From the NCBI RefSeq assembly GCF_005771405.1, contig NZ_VAUA01000002.1:1-64000 (forward strand): a stretch of 64,000 nt of DNA, read 5' to 3'. Both the position numbers and the translations under genes were made by a program. Each line of letters begins with the position of its first letter. The first letter of the stretch is position 1. The DNA comes from Parasedimentitalea maritima (GTDB taxonomy: Bacteria > Pseudomonadota > Alphaproteobacteria > Rhodobacterales > Rhodobacteraceae). The notes under the pieces were generated by a model that was not told the origin of the DNA, searched no databases, and saw only the letters and a list, made by a program, of their open reading frames with translations. Below, in pieces: positions 35,399-44,204 of the stretch.

Positions 35399-36397
35399 TC
35401 AGGTACCGCTGCGACGCAGCATTGGACGCGTCGGTATTTCCTTGAGCAGGCCACCAACTCCAAGCGCAGCTATGTCGCGGCTGGTCACCTCTATTCCGCA
35501 AATCACCCGCTCCAAGATCCAATCCGCACCATTCAGTGCGGGTGAGCGCGCACATCCAGGAAGGCCAATCACAGGCCTGTCCCCCAAAGCGCCTAAAAAC
35601 AACAAATTGCCAGGATCTACCGGCATGCCGAAACGGATCAGCTCGCCGCCTGCTTGACGCAGCGCCTGCGGCGCAACATCCATTGGGTCCGATGTGGCCG
35701 AACCGGTAAGTATCAGAACAAGATCACCCGTCGCCGCGGATATTGCCTGGTTCAAGTCCGCCTCTTTGTGCGGCACCACCACCCGTGGCGTCAAATCCAA
35801 TCCCATTCGGTGCAATCGCCCTGCTATTGCTGCCCGGCCCTTATCCGATGGTATGTCAGCAATCACCCGCGTTTCGATCAAAGTTGCGCTGCTATATACT
35901 GGTGCACGCACTGACAGCGCCCCTCCAGCCCCGGCGCCAGCCTTTTCCAAAGCTGTATTCGGCACAGCGTAGGAAATGATCTTGATCGTCGCGATCATCC
36001 CATCAGCATCCACCCGGTGCCATTCGGGAACTGTGGCGATTGAAATCATCGGATCAACATCATTCACCACTTGCAGCCGTTTTGGGTCCAGCTGCACAAT
36101 TCCACTGGTTTCGGCGATAAGATTGACCCGCCCAGCCCCCGCGCCTGATAACCGTATCCGTTGCGCCTGAGGATCGGGCACCAGAATTTTTGCCAATGTC
36201 AGCGCAGCGTCATTTTCATGAATATCGCCGGGCTCTAAGCGCGCCACTGTAACCTCTTCAAACCCGGCCAAGTCCAAACGGGCCAAATCAGCAGCAGTCA
36301 GCGTTGTCCCTTTGGCGATTTTGTGATTCTGCACACGTAACGAATGAGCCAAGATTGCGCCTTCAGCCTGTGCCAAAGGCACCGAACCAAATTTCAT
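35399..36397 (-). CDS. molybdopterin-binding protein (N-terminal half of the MobA-like fusion family)
   Basis: A 332-residue protein starting MKFGSVPLAQAEGAILAHSL with a MoeA/MoaB-like cofactor-binding domain (ATGDLVLILTGSATSDPMDV). In related bacteria such proteins often carry a further C-terminal NTP transferase domain (about 190 residues) that makes the cytosine-dinucleotide cofactor. Here the frame stops after GGLLKEIPTRPMLRRSGT, so the transferase half is absent and may be supplied by another gene. It overlaps XdhC by four bases. Confidence 0.8.
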   Translation of the reverse strand: MKFGSVPLAQAEGAILAHSLRVQNHKIAKGTTLTAADLARLDLAGFEEVTVARLEPGDIHENDAALTLAKILVPDPQAQRIRLSGAGAGRVNLIAETSGIVQLDPKRLQVVNDVDPMISIATVPEWHRVDADGMIATIKIISYAVPNTALEKAGAGAGGALSVRAPVYSSATLIETRVIADIPSDKGRAAIAGRLHRMGLDLTPRVVVPHKEADLNQAISAATGDLVLILTGSATSDPMDVAPQALRQAGGELIRFGMPVDPGNLLFLGALGDRPVIGLPGCARSPALNGADWILERVICGIEVTSRDIAALGVGGLLKEIPTRPMLRRSGT

Positions 36398-37377
36398 TCT
36401 GCCTTACCCCGCAAAACCGCCGTCATTTCCGCCAGTATCGAAACTGCGATTTCAGCAGGCCCGGCAGCGCCGATATCCAAACCAATCGGGCCGTGAATTC
36501 TGCCAATTTGTTGGTCACTGAACCCAGCCGCCAACATCCGCTCAACCCGCTGGGAATGAGTGCGCTTGGAGCCCAGCGCACCAATATAGAAACATTCTGC
36601 CGCCAAGGCTGCCTGCAGCGCCGGATCATCCAGCTTAGGATCATGGGTGAGCAGGACCAGCGCAGTACGGGCATCCAACCCAAGCTTTTCCACAGCCTCG
36701 TCTGGCCAGTCGTCCAGTATAGTCTCGCCGGGAAACCTGTCGCCCGCAGCAAAGGCCTCGCGCGGGTCAATCAGCACCGGATCATAGCCCGCAATCCGCG
36801 CCATCGGCACCAATGCCTGCGCGATATGAACCGCTCCCACACAGATCAGTCGCAGGGGCGGATTATGCACTGCCACAAAGGTTTCATCATCCTCTTCCAT
36901 CCCCGAGCGATCCATCCGCATCCGGTCAGGATAACCACTGTGCAGCAATCGGCGCACACCACTTTCAAGGTTCACCTCATAGGCCAGCGCCTGACGCCCA
37001 GTCCGCGCTGCAACCATTTGTTCCAGTAAATCCAGCGGCAAGGCCGATCCCACCGGCTCTAACAGCACCTTTATGGTGCCGCCACAGGCCAGACCAACAG
37101 CAAAGGCATCCTCATCACTGATTCCATATTCCAGCACTCGGTGCTCTTTGTTCTTTAGCGCATCTTGAGCTTCAAGAACCACCGCGCCTTCGACACACCC
37201 CCCCGAAACGGATCCTTCAAAGTGTCCATCCCTGCGGATCACCAACATTGAACCGGTGCGCCGCGGCGCAGACCCCCAGGTTTGCACAACTGTCGCCAAC
37301 ACTGCCCCCTGCCCAGCGCGATACCAATCAAGCGCGGTTTCCGGTGCGTTCTCAAAGCGGTTTTCTGCTTGTGTCAT
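36394..37377 (-). CDS. xdhC: XdhC/CoxI family molybdoenzyme maturation protein
   Basis: A 327-residue maturation factor that binds the cofactor and delivers it (with sulfuration) to the large subunit. The N-terminal XdhC motif is VLATVVQTWGSAPRRTGSMLV and SVSGGCVEGAVV, and the C-terminal Rossmann-like part reads LICVGAVHIAQAL and IGALGSKRTH. Length is normal. The start overlaps the downstream gene (ATGA). It lies upstream of the structural genes in the same direction. Confidence 0.93.
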   Translation of the reverse strand: MTQAENRFENAPETALDWYRAGQGAVLATVVQTWGSAPRRTGSMLVIRRDGHFEGSVSGGCVEGAVVLEAQDALKNKEHRVLEYGISDEDAFAVGLACGGTIKVLLEPVGSALPLDLLEQMVAARTGRQALAYEVNLESGVRRLLHSGYPDRMRMDRSGMEEDDETFVAVHNPPLRLICVGAVHIAQALVPMARIAGYDPVLIDPREAFAAGDRFPGETILDDWPDEAVEKLGLDARTALVLLTHDPKLDDPALQAALAAECFYIGALGSKRTHSQRVERMLAAGFSDQQIGRIHGPIGLDIGAAGPAEIAVSILAEMTAVLRGKAE

Positions 37378-37568
37378 ACTATCCTCCGGTCGCGACTATG
37401 CTCACTTCAGCCTCAGGCCACTGCCCCCGCAAAGTCGCATATAGAAGTGGCCAGTCAAATCTTCTAAATTCATATTTAGCAAGGCTTTTCACGACGTTCA
37501 GAACCTCTGGTCTATTTGCCTGCCTTCAAGAGCAATTTACATCTCGAAGATTTACGTCCTTATCCACC

Positions 37569-38816
37569 TTACAAAAGAGACATCAAACGCGCCTTTTCTC
37601 CTTTGTCTCCGGGGTCTGAAATCACCTTGGCCAGATCTTCTAGCGAAGCAATCGAATGGCCAGCTCGAAAGCTGTCCACATAAGGCAACATAGCCCGAAT
37701 TCCCTGCGCCTTTGGGGCAAACCCTTCCCAGCGCAGCAGCGGATTAAGCCAAATCAGGCGGCGGGCGGACAATTGCAACCGCTGCATTTCATCCGCCAGA
37801 GCATCAGGATCATCTCGGTCCAGCCCATCAGTGATAAGCAGAACCACAGCGCCCTGCCCCATAACCCGGCGCGACCAATCGCGGTTGAATTCGTGCAAAC
37901 ATTCGCCAATCCGGGTGCCGCCTTCCCAATCCTGCGTCTCTGCCCCGGCAGCCGCCAGCGCAGCATCCACATCCCGTTGCGCCAGATGGCGGGTGATATT
38001 GGTCAACCGGGTGCCAAACGTGAAGCCGTGAACTCTGGCCCAGCCAGCCCCCTTGGCGTTCGACACCGCATGCAGGAAATGCAGAACAATACGGCTGTAT
38101 TGGCTCATCGAGCCGGAGATATCGCAGATCACCACCAGATTGGGCCACCGTACCCGCCGCTTGGCCCGCGCCATCGTCTGGATTTCCCCGCCGTGGCGGG
38201 CAGCGTCTCGTAGGGTGCGCCGCCAATCTGGTTTGGGGCCACGCGGTGCCGCCATCAAACGGCGTGAGTGTATGGGCTGCACCGGCAGTCTGAGTTGTGA
38301 CAAAATGCGTTTGGCACGGGCAACTTCATCCGTGCCCATCTGTTCAAAATCCAAGGTGCGCAACCGTTCCTCGGCTGACATGGTGAGCGTGGCGTCAAAT
38401 TCAACTTCGGTGCCCTCTTCGTTTGCGATGTTTTCGGGATCTGGTTGAGTGCCCTCCAACAAAGCCTCAGCTGCGCGTTTTTCACCCGGTTTGGCGGGCT
38501 TTTCTTCCTGTGTCCCACGCACAGAAGGCAGCAACATTGCCATCATATGTTCCAGAAACCTCGGATCGCGCCAGTAAAGGCGGAAGACCTGGCCAAACAC
38601 CTCCCGATGTTCGGGTTTGGTGACAAAACATGCGTGCAAAGCCCAATAAAAATCATGGCGTGAAGTAAACCCTGTCGCCGCCACAGCCTGCACGGCATCA
38701 ATCACCCGCCCCGGCCCGATCGGTAACCCTGCCTTGCGCAGCGCACGGGCAAAGTGGGTGATGTTTTGCGCTAGTCTTGGCTCGTCGGGCAGGTTGAGTG
38801 GGGGGAGTTCAGGCAT
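37569..38816 (-). CDS. VWA-domain protein, CoxE type
   Basis: A 415-residue protein with a C-terminal von Willebrand factor A domain holding the MIDAS motif CDISGSMSQYS and later threonine/aspartate sites. With MoxR ATPases, CoxE-type proteins act as chaperones for metal centres of molybdenum hydroxylases. The ATG of MPELPPLN is preferred; a GTG two codons upstream is the alternative. The gap to the MoxR gene is almost entirely a dispersed repeat copy. Confidence 0.92.
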   Translation of the reverse strand: MPELPPLNLPDEPRLAQNITHFARALRKAGLPIGPGRVIDAVQAVAATGFTSRHDFYWALHACFVTKPEHREVFGQVFRLYWRDPRFLEHMMAMLLPSVRGTQEEKPAKPGEKRAAEALLEGTQPDPENIANEEGTEVEFDATLTMSAEERLRTLDFEQMGTDEVARAKRILSQLRLPVQPIHSRRLMAAPRGPKPDWRRTLRDAARHGGEIQTMARAKRRVRWPNLVVICDISGSMSQYSRIVLHFLHAVSNAKGAGWARVHGFTFGTRLTNITRHLAQRDVDAALAAAGAETQDWEGGTRIGECLHEFNRDWSRRVMGQGAVVLLITDGLDRDDPDALADEMQRLQLSARRLIWLNPLLRWEGFAPKAQGIRAMLPYVDSFRAGHSIASLEDLAKVISDPGDKGEKARLMSLL

Positions 38817-38825
38817 CTTCACCCA

Positions 38826-38871
38826 CGGGGGCCAGCCCCCGTACCCCCGGGATATTTTCAGCTAGATGAAG
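38826..38871 (-). repeat. dispersed repeat (family R1), copy 3
   Basis: On the minus strand it reads CTTCATCTAGCTGAAAATAT, CCCGGGGG, then the hairpin CGGGGG-CTGG-CCCCCG. It lies between the MoxR and CoxE genes. Confidence 0.85.
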
Positions 38872-38873
38872 GA

Positions 38874-39782
38874 TCAGACCACCTCCAGGCTGGCTCTAGT
38901 CTGATCAAGGATCCGTTTCGCCTCGGTTCCCTGCAGTTTGGTTATATCGTCCTGATATTTGAGAATTGCGCCTAAAGTGTCGGAAATCACCTCTGGCGAC
39001 AGGTCAATCACATCCAGCGCCAGCAGGCAATTGGCCCAGTCAATAGTTTCTGCAACGCCGGGTTTTTTGAACAGGTCCTCGGTGCGCAGGGCCTGCACAA
39101 AAGCCACCACCTCACGGCTCAGTTGCGCGCTGGCCTCTGGTGCACGGGACTGCAGGATTGCGACCTCCCGCCCAAAATCAGGATAGTCCACCCAATGGTA
39201 CAGGCAGCGGCGCTTCAAGGCATCGTGCACTTCGCGCGTCCGGTTCGACGTCAGGATAACAATTGGCGGTTCAGGGGCCTTTATGGTGCCCAACTCGGGT
39301 ATCGTCACCTGAAAGTCAGACAGAGCTTCCAACAGAAACGCCTCAAACGGTTCATCGGTGCGATCCAGCTCATCGATCAGCAACACCGGAGAGCCGTTCT
39401 CGTCCGGGCGCATAGCTTGCAACAGCGGGCGCTCGATCAAGAACTCATCCGAGAACAGTTCAGCCTGCAAGTCACCCCGGTTGGCTCCGCCTGCGGCTTC
39501 GGCGGTGCGGATCGCCACCATCTGGGCTGGAAAATTCCATTCATAGACCGCCGAAGACGCATCCAGGCCTTCGTAACATTGTAACCGGATCAGGCGGCGG
39601 TTCAGTCCAGCCGCCAGCGCCTTGGCAATTTCAGTTTTCCCAACACCGGCCTCTCCCTCAAGAAACAGAGGACGCCCCAGCCGCAGCGACAGAAACACCA
39701 CCGTCGCCAGTGCACGCCCGCAGACATAGCCCTGTTCAGTCAGCATTGCTTGGACCTGATCTATCGATTGTACCTGCATCAT
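38874..39782 (-). CDS. MoxR family AAA+ ATPase, CoxD type
   Basis: A 302-residue MoxR chaperone ATPase. Walker A is GEAGVGKTEIAK, Walker B is VLLIDELDRTDE, and sensor 1 is VILTSNRTREV. With VWA proteins, it helps mature molybdenum hydroxylases, as CoxD does in CO dehydrogenase assembly. GGAG 8 nt upstream fixes the ATG; the open frame is 77 codons longer without family similarity. It is the first gene of the locus. Confidence 0.93.
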   Translation of the reverse strand: MMQVQSIDQVQAMLTEQGYVCGRALATVVFLSLRLGRPLFLEGEAGVGKTEIAKALAAGLNRRLIRLQCYEGLDASSAVYEWNFPAQMVAIRTAEAAGGANRGDLQAELFSDEFLIERPLLQAMRPDENGSPVLLIDELDRTDEPFEAFLLEALSDFQVTIPELGTIKAPEPPIVILTSNRTREVHDALKRRCLYHWVDYPDFGREVAILQSRAPEASAQLSREVVAFVQALRTEDLFKKPGVAETIDWANCLLALDVIDLSPEVISDTLGAILKYQDDITKLQGTEAKRILDQTRASLEVV

Positions 39783-39981
39783 TGCTGTCTCTCCTGTTCC
39801 AGGATGAACAGGCCACGTGTCTGCACGGCGGTCAAGCATCGCGTGCCGGCACTTTGGTCTTATACGCAACACTGGTGCCGGTGATTGACCGTAGATCCGC
39901 ACGACAATTGACGCCTCAGCTTTGCAATGCGATGTCTTTGCAAGTTTTCCAGCCCGGCAAGCCCGCCCAGATGAGTGATCC

Positions 39982-41043
39982 ATGCGATATCTTGCCATTT
40001 TGACCCTCCGCAACGAAGCCGCTTTTCTGCTCGAGTGGCTGGCCCATCACCGCGCTGTCGGGTTTACGGATTTTCTTGTGTTTTCTAACAATTGCCAGGA
40101 CGGCACCGACACCATGTTGGACCGCCTGCAAGACATGGGGCAACTAACTCATGTGCGCAATGACGGCCCGTATGACCAACGCGGCATCCAGTTCACCGCC
40201 TTCAAAACAGCCAGTAAACATCCACTAGTCCAGCAAGCGGATTGGATCCTTGCGCTGGATATCGATGAATTTGTCAACGTTCACACCGGTGATGGCACCC
40301 TGCAATGCCTGCTTGATGCTCTCCCCGAAGCCGACGCCATTACCCTGACCTGGCGGTTGTTTGGCAATAATGATCAGGTTCGCTATTCGGACAGGTCTGT
40401 TACGTCCCAGTTCACCCGCAGCGCACCCGAGATCATTCACTGGCCCTGGCGCGCCGCCATGTTCAAAACCCTGTACCGCAACAATGGCACCTACAGCAAA
40501 GTTGGTGTGCACCGGCCGCGCAGCCCGGACCATACCCGTCTCCGGGACTACCGTTGGTTTGACTGCGAAGGGCGGGAACTTGGGCCAGACTTTAAAACAA
40601 AGCGGTTGTTCTCCGATTATGGGCGCCCAAACTTCAAACTGGCACAGTTGAACCACTATGCCCTTGGCGCGATGGAGAGCTATGTGGTGAAGGCCGACCG
40701 GGGTCGGGTCAATCGCTCGGACCTGCCATTGGGCATGGATTACTGGGTTGAGCGAAACTTTAACACCGACACTGACACCAGTATTTCACGCTATAGCCCA
40801 CTATCTGCGGTTACTCTGGATGAGTTAAAGAGAGACGCAAAGCTGTCCGAAATCCACGAACAGGCTGTAAACTGGCGACATAGCCGGTTTCGTGCATTGA
40901 TGCAGGACGAGTATTTTCGCGCCCTGTTCTCCCGGCTGATAATGACCCCACCGTCACGGCCCGTTTCGCCCGCCACAGCGCGCATTTTGACTGATTTTGC
41001 TATGCAGGGCCGCAAGGCCGACAATAGAAACAAGTCGGCTTAG
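39982..41043 (+). CDS. glycosyltransferase family 2-like protein
   Basis: A 353-residue enzyme starting MRYLAILTLRNEAAFLLEWL. It has the GT2-like nucleotide-sugar domain at about 1-130 with the metal motif LALDIDEF (the second DxD-type acid), and DQRGIQFTAFKTASK. The rest (to about 340) is helical. It resembles the roseobacter proteins that accompany polysaccharide or surface glycan modification. It precedes an unknown protein gene on the same strand by about 100 bp. No acceptor can be inferred. Confidence 0.85.
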   Translation: MRYLAILTLRNEAAFLLEWLAHHRAVGFTDFLVFSNNCQDGTDTMLDRLQDMGQLTHVRNDGPYDQRGIQFTAFKTASKHPLVQQADWILALDIDEFVNVHTGDGTLQCLLDALPEADAITLTWRLFGNNDQVRYSDRSVTSQFTRSAPEIIHWPWRAAMFKTLYRNNGTYSKVGVHRPRSPDHTRLRDYRWFDCEGRELGPDFKTKRLFSDYGRPNFKLAQLNHYALGAMESYVVKADRGRVNRSDLPLGMDYWVERNFNTDTDTSISRYSPLSAVTLDELKRDAKLSEIHEQAVNWRHSRFRALMQDEYFRALFSRLIMTPPSRPVSPATARILTDFAMQGRKADNRNKSA

Positions 41044-41147
41044 CCGGAAAACTTGCACGAGTTTTTCCCAATTTAGCCGCAATTTGCGCTTAGAGATGAA
41101 TCTGATTAACCGGCCCACATCGTGGCTGGGCTGTGAGGATTGCTTTT

Positions 41148-42104
41148 ATGCAGGATGGACTGGAAAATCTGGAAGAGAGCCTGGCTGGGTTACCGCCAGA
41201 GCAGTGGCGCCAACGCATGGCCGCGCTGGCCGAACAGCATGGCATGTATCAGTCTTTAGGAGATCGGCATTTTGCCACTTTTATCGACCAGGATAACACC
41301 CTTCTCGTCACATTTGAAACCATCCAAGGTATCCAAAACCTGTCTGATCAGGCCCAACCCTTAGGGTTTGACTTGGTCCGCAATTTGGGCTGGTCTCATC
41401 TGTGTCTGGTTTCTGACGGTGACACTTGGTTCCGCGAGGATCGGGTTTATGGCTTTTTTGACCAATTGATCGACGATGGCTTTTTTGAAGAGTTCGAAAA
41501 AGTGGTGTTCTATGGTGCGGGCCCATGTGGATATTCTGCAGCAGCTTTTTCAGTTGCCGCCCCAGGCGCCACAGTTGTGGCGATTCAACCACAAGCCACA
41601 CTAGACCCGCAGATGTCAGAATGGGACGATCGATTTGTTGAAATGCGCAACACTTCGTTCACTGACCGCTATGGATATGCGCCTGAAATGCTGGATGCAG
41701 CAGACCACGCCTTTGTTCTATACGACCCACGCGAGCAACTGGATGCCATGCATGCAACCCTGTTTGCCCGATCAAACGTGACCCGTTTGAGACTGCCAGA
41801 TATGGGCGATACTCTACAAACACGGCTCATCGAGATGGAAGCCCTCTACCCTATTCTGTCTCTTGCAGGGGCTGGAAAACTGACCGGTCAACGGTTCTGG
41901 CAGCTTTACAGGGCGCGGCGCACAAACATGGCGTACCTACGCCGGATGGTTGCGAAGCTTGATGATCAGGACCGCCCATATCTAATGGCATTGCTATGCC
42001 GAAACGTTGCAGAACGCATGCGGGCACCGCGGTTCCGGCGTCGCTATCAAAAATTGGAAAAGCGGGCTGCAGCAGGTGAATTTGCGATGCCTCCCGAGCA
42101 TTAA
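41148..42104 (+). CDS. conserved roseobacter protein of unknown function (alpha/beta-hydrolase-like)
   Basis: A 318-residue protein. GAGG 9 nt upstream supports the ATG of MQDGLENLEESL. A central segment VVFYGAGPCGYSAAAFSVAA resembles a nucleophile elbow or Rossmann-type turn, and the last 60 residues are basic (RMRAPRFRRRYQKLEKRA). I recall such proteins sometimes labelled phosphoadenosine phosphosulfate reductase, but the expected cysteines and PP-loop motif are absent, so I do not adopt that name. It follows the glycosyltransferase gene and may share its role. Confidence 0.65.
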   Translation: MQDGLENLEESLAGLPPEQWRQRMAALAEQHGMYQSLGDRHFATFIDQDNTLLVTFETIQGIQNLSDQAQPLGFDLVRNLGWSHLCLVSDGDTWFREDRVYGFFDQLIDDGFFEEFEKVVFYGAGPCGYSAAAFSVAAPGATVVAIQPQATLDPQMSEWDDRFVEMRNTSFTDRYGYAPEMLDAADHAFVLYDPREQLDAMHATLFARSNVTRLRLPDMGDTLQTRLIEMEALYPILSLAGAGKLTGQRFWQLYRARRTNMAYLRRMVAKLDDQDRPYLMALLCRNVAERMRAPRFRRRYQKLEKRAAAGEFAMPPEH

Positions 42105-42156
42105 CAGTCGCCGGGTTGCACTTCCCCTAGATTGGTTCCTGTGCTAGGGCGGCGCC

Positions 42157-43200
42157 ATGACTCAGAGCCTCACAATTGCCCGCCCCGACGACTGGCACCT
42201 GCACCTGCGCGACAGCGCAATGTTGAAGGCTGTCCTGCCTGAAACCGCCCGTCATTTTGACCGCGCCATCATCATGCCCAATCTGGTGCCACCGGTGGTA
42301 ACCGGCGCACAGGCCGCAGCCTACAGAGATCGCATTCTGTCTGCGCTGCCCGAGGAAATGGCGTTTGAGCCATTGATGACCCTCTATCTGACCGAAGACA
42401 CAGATCCAGCGGATGTTGCAGCGGCTCATACCAGCGGATTGATCAAGGCGGTAAAGCTATACCCTGCGGGGGCCACGACCAATTCCGCCAGCGGCGTTGG
42501 TGATTTCGACAAGGTGCGCGCTGTACTGGAGAAAATGGCTGAGATCGGCCTACCGCTCTGTGTTCATGGTGAAGTTACAGACCAGGACATCGATATATTT
42601 GACCGTGAGGCGGTGTTTATCGACCGGGTGCTCGATCCGATCCGGCGTGCCACACCGGGATTGCGCGTGGTCATGGAGCATATCACCACCTCAAATGGGG
42701 TGGACTATGTAAAATCCCAGGCGGCGGATCTGGGGGCCACTATCACCACTCATCACCTAATCATCAACCGGAACCATCTTTTGGTTGGTGGCATTAAGCC
42801 ACACTACTACTGCCTGCCAGTGGCCAAACGTGAAAGCCATCGTCTGGCTCTGCGTGCAGCAGCCACCTCCGGGGATGCTCGGTTTTTCTTGGGCACTGAC
42901 TCTGCTCCACACACCGACCCCAACAAGGAAAGTGCCTGTGGATGTGCGGGTTGCTTTACAGCCACCAACACCATGCCATTGCTGGCGCATGTGTTTGAGG
43001 AAGACGGAGCGCTAAGCACGTTGGAAAACTTTGTCTCGCGCAATGGCCCGGCGTTTTATCGCCTTCCAGTCAACGCTGGCAGCATGACATTGACCAAACA
43101 GAATGCACCGGCCAGCTTTCCAGCAAAAATTGAAACCGAAGACGGGCCAGTGACCGTGTTTGATCCAGGTTTTGATGTGTACTGGACCGTTGACACCTAA
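42157..43200 (+). CDS. pyrC: dihydroorotase (class II, PyrC)
   Basis: A 347-residue amidohydrolase closing the pyrimidine ring. Metal ligands are visible: HxH in DDWHLHLRD, the carbamylated lysine in [14 protein letters not shown], later histidines in [11 protein letters not shown], and the catalytic aspartate in LGTDSAPH. Length is typical of the E. coli class. It lies 68 bp upstream of pyrE on the same strand, making a pyrimidine pair. Confidence 0.97.
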   Translation: MTQSLTIARPDDWHLHLRDSAMLKAVLPETARHFDRAIIMPNLVPPVVTGAQAAAYRDRILSALPEEMAFEPLMTLYLTEDTDPADVAAAHTSGLIKAVKLYPAGATTNSASGVGDFDKVRAVLEKMAEIGLPLCVHGEVTDQDIDIFDREAVFIDRVLDPIRRATPGLRVVMEHITTSNGVDYVKSQAADLGATITTHHLIINRNHLLVGGIKPHYYCLPVAKRESHRLALRAAATSGDARFFLGTDSAPHTDPNKESACGCAGCFTATNTMPLLAHVFEEDGALSTLENFVSRNGPAFYRLPVNAGSMTLTKQNAPASFPAKIETEDGPVTVFDPGFDVYWTVDT

Positions 43201-43268
43201 CCCCGTTTGTCGCGACGAAAACAGACCCCGGAATTTAAGGTTCCGGGGCCAGATAGATAGGACACCCC

Positions 43269-43949
43269 ATGATCCCCAGCGCTTACCCTTCACCCGAAGA
43301 AATCGCCCGTCTGTCAGCCCGTATGCTGTTGGAAATTGGCGCGGTTGATTTCAACTCCGAAAATCCATTCACACTGGCGTCAGGCCTTCCCTCTCCTTCA
43401 TATGTGGATTGTCGCAAGCTGATTTCTTTCCCGCGTATCCGCTCAACCCTGATGGATTTCCTGACCATCACCGTCATGCGTAATGCCGGTTTCGAAGCCT
43501 TTGACAACATCGCTGGCGGCGAAACAGCGGGCATTCCTTTTGGCGCATTGGTTGCTGAACGTATGGCCTTGCCGATGACCTATGTGCGCAAAAAGCCAAA
43601 GGGTTACGGCCGCAACGCCCGCATCGAAGGTGTGATGAAAGAAGGTGAACGCGTGTTGCTGGTCGAGGACATGACCACCGATGGCGGCTCCAAACTCAGC
43701 TTTGTTGACGCGATCCGTGAAACCGGCGCCACCTGTGGCCACACCGCGCTGATTTTCTATTATGACATCTTCCCGGAAACCATCAAAAAACTGGGCGACC
43801 ACGGGGTTGAACTGCATTACCTGTGCACCTGGTGGGATGTTCTGGCCGAAGCCCGCGCCCAGGAATCCTTCACATCTGAAACTCTGGACGAGGTCGAAAA
43901 GTTCCTCAACGACCCTCGCGCTTGGCAGGACGCGCATAAATCCGCCTAA
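43269..43949 (+). CDS. pyrE: orotate phosphoribosyltransferase
   Basis: A 226-residue transferase that joins orotate and PRPP into orotidine 5'-phosphate. The PRPP-binding motif is [15 protein letters not shown] at about 120-135; the flexible loop with lysines is [13 protein letters not shown]. It is a common pyrC-pyrE pair. Length is normal. Confidence 0.97.
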   Translation: MIPSAYPSPEEIARLSARMLLEIGAVDFNSENPFTLASGLPSPSYVDCRKLISFPRIRSTLMDFLTITVMRNAGFEAFDNIAGGETAGIPFGALVAERMALPMTYVRKKPKGYGRNARIEGVMKEGERVLLVEDMTTDGGSKLSFVDAIRETGATCGHTALIFYYDIFPETIKKLGDHGVELHYLCTWWDVLAEARAQESFTSETLDEVEKFLNDPRAWQDAHKSA

Positions 43950-44204
43950 AAAGTCCGCGACCGGAGCGGGCATCTGTGGATAACCCCCTCCGAATCGTAA
44001 GCTAAGCACAAAGACAACCAAACATATCGCGGTTGTTGAGTTTTCCCCTACTTCATGTAGACTTTCGTACCAACACCGAATGCCGCCAACACCTGGCGTT
44101 TGGTGGGCCTGAGCAGTTGTCCACAACACTGCCCACAGAAACATACATCTGGCCACCCGTTGGCCTTGGGCGCTATGATAGACGCTCAGACGATGAGAGC
44201 AGAA

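Noticed and set aside
41133-42104. Annotation of the unknown protein as phosphoadenosine phosphosulfate reductase
   Set aside because: The PP-loop motif and redox cysteines of that family are absent; the true APS/PAPS reductase is at 26620.
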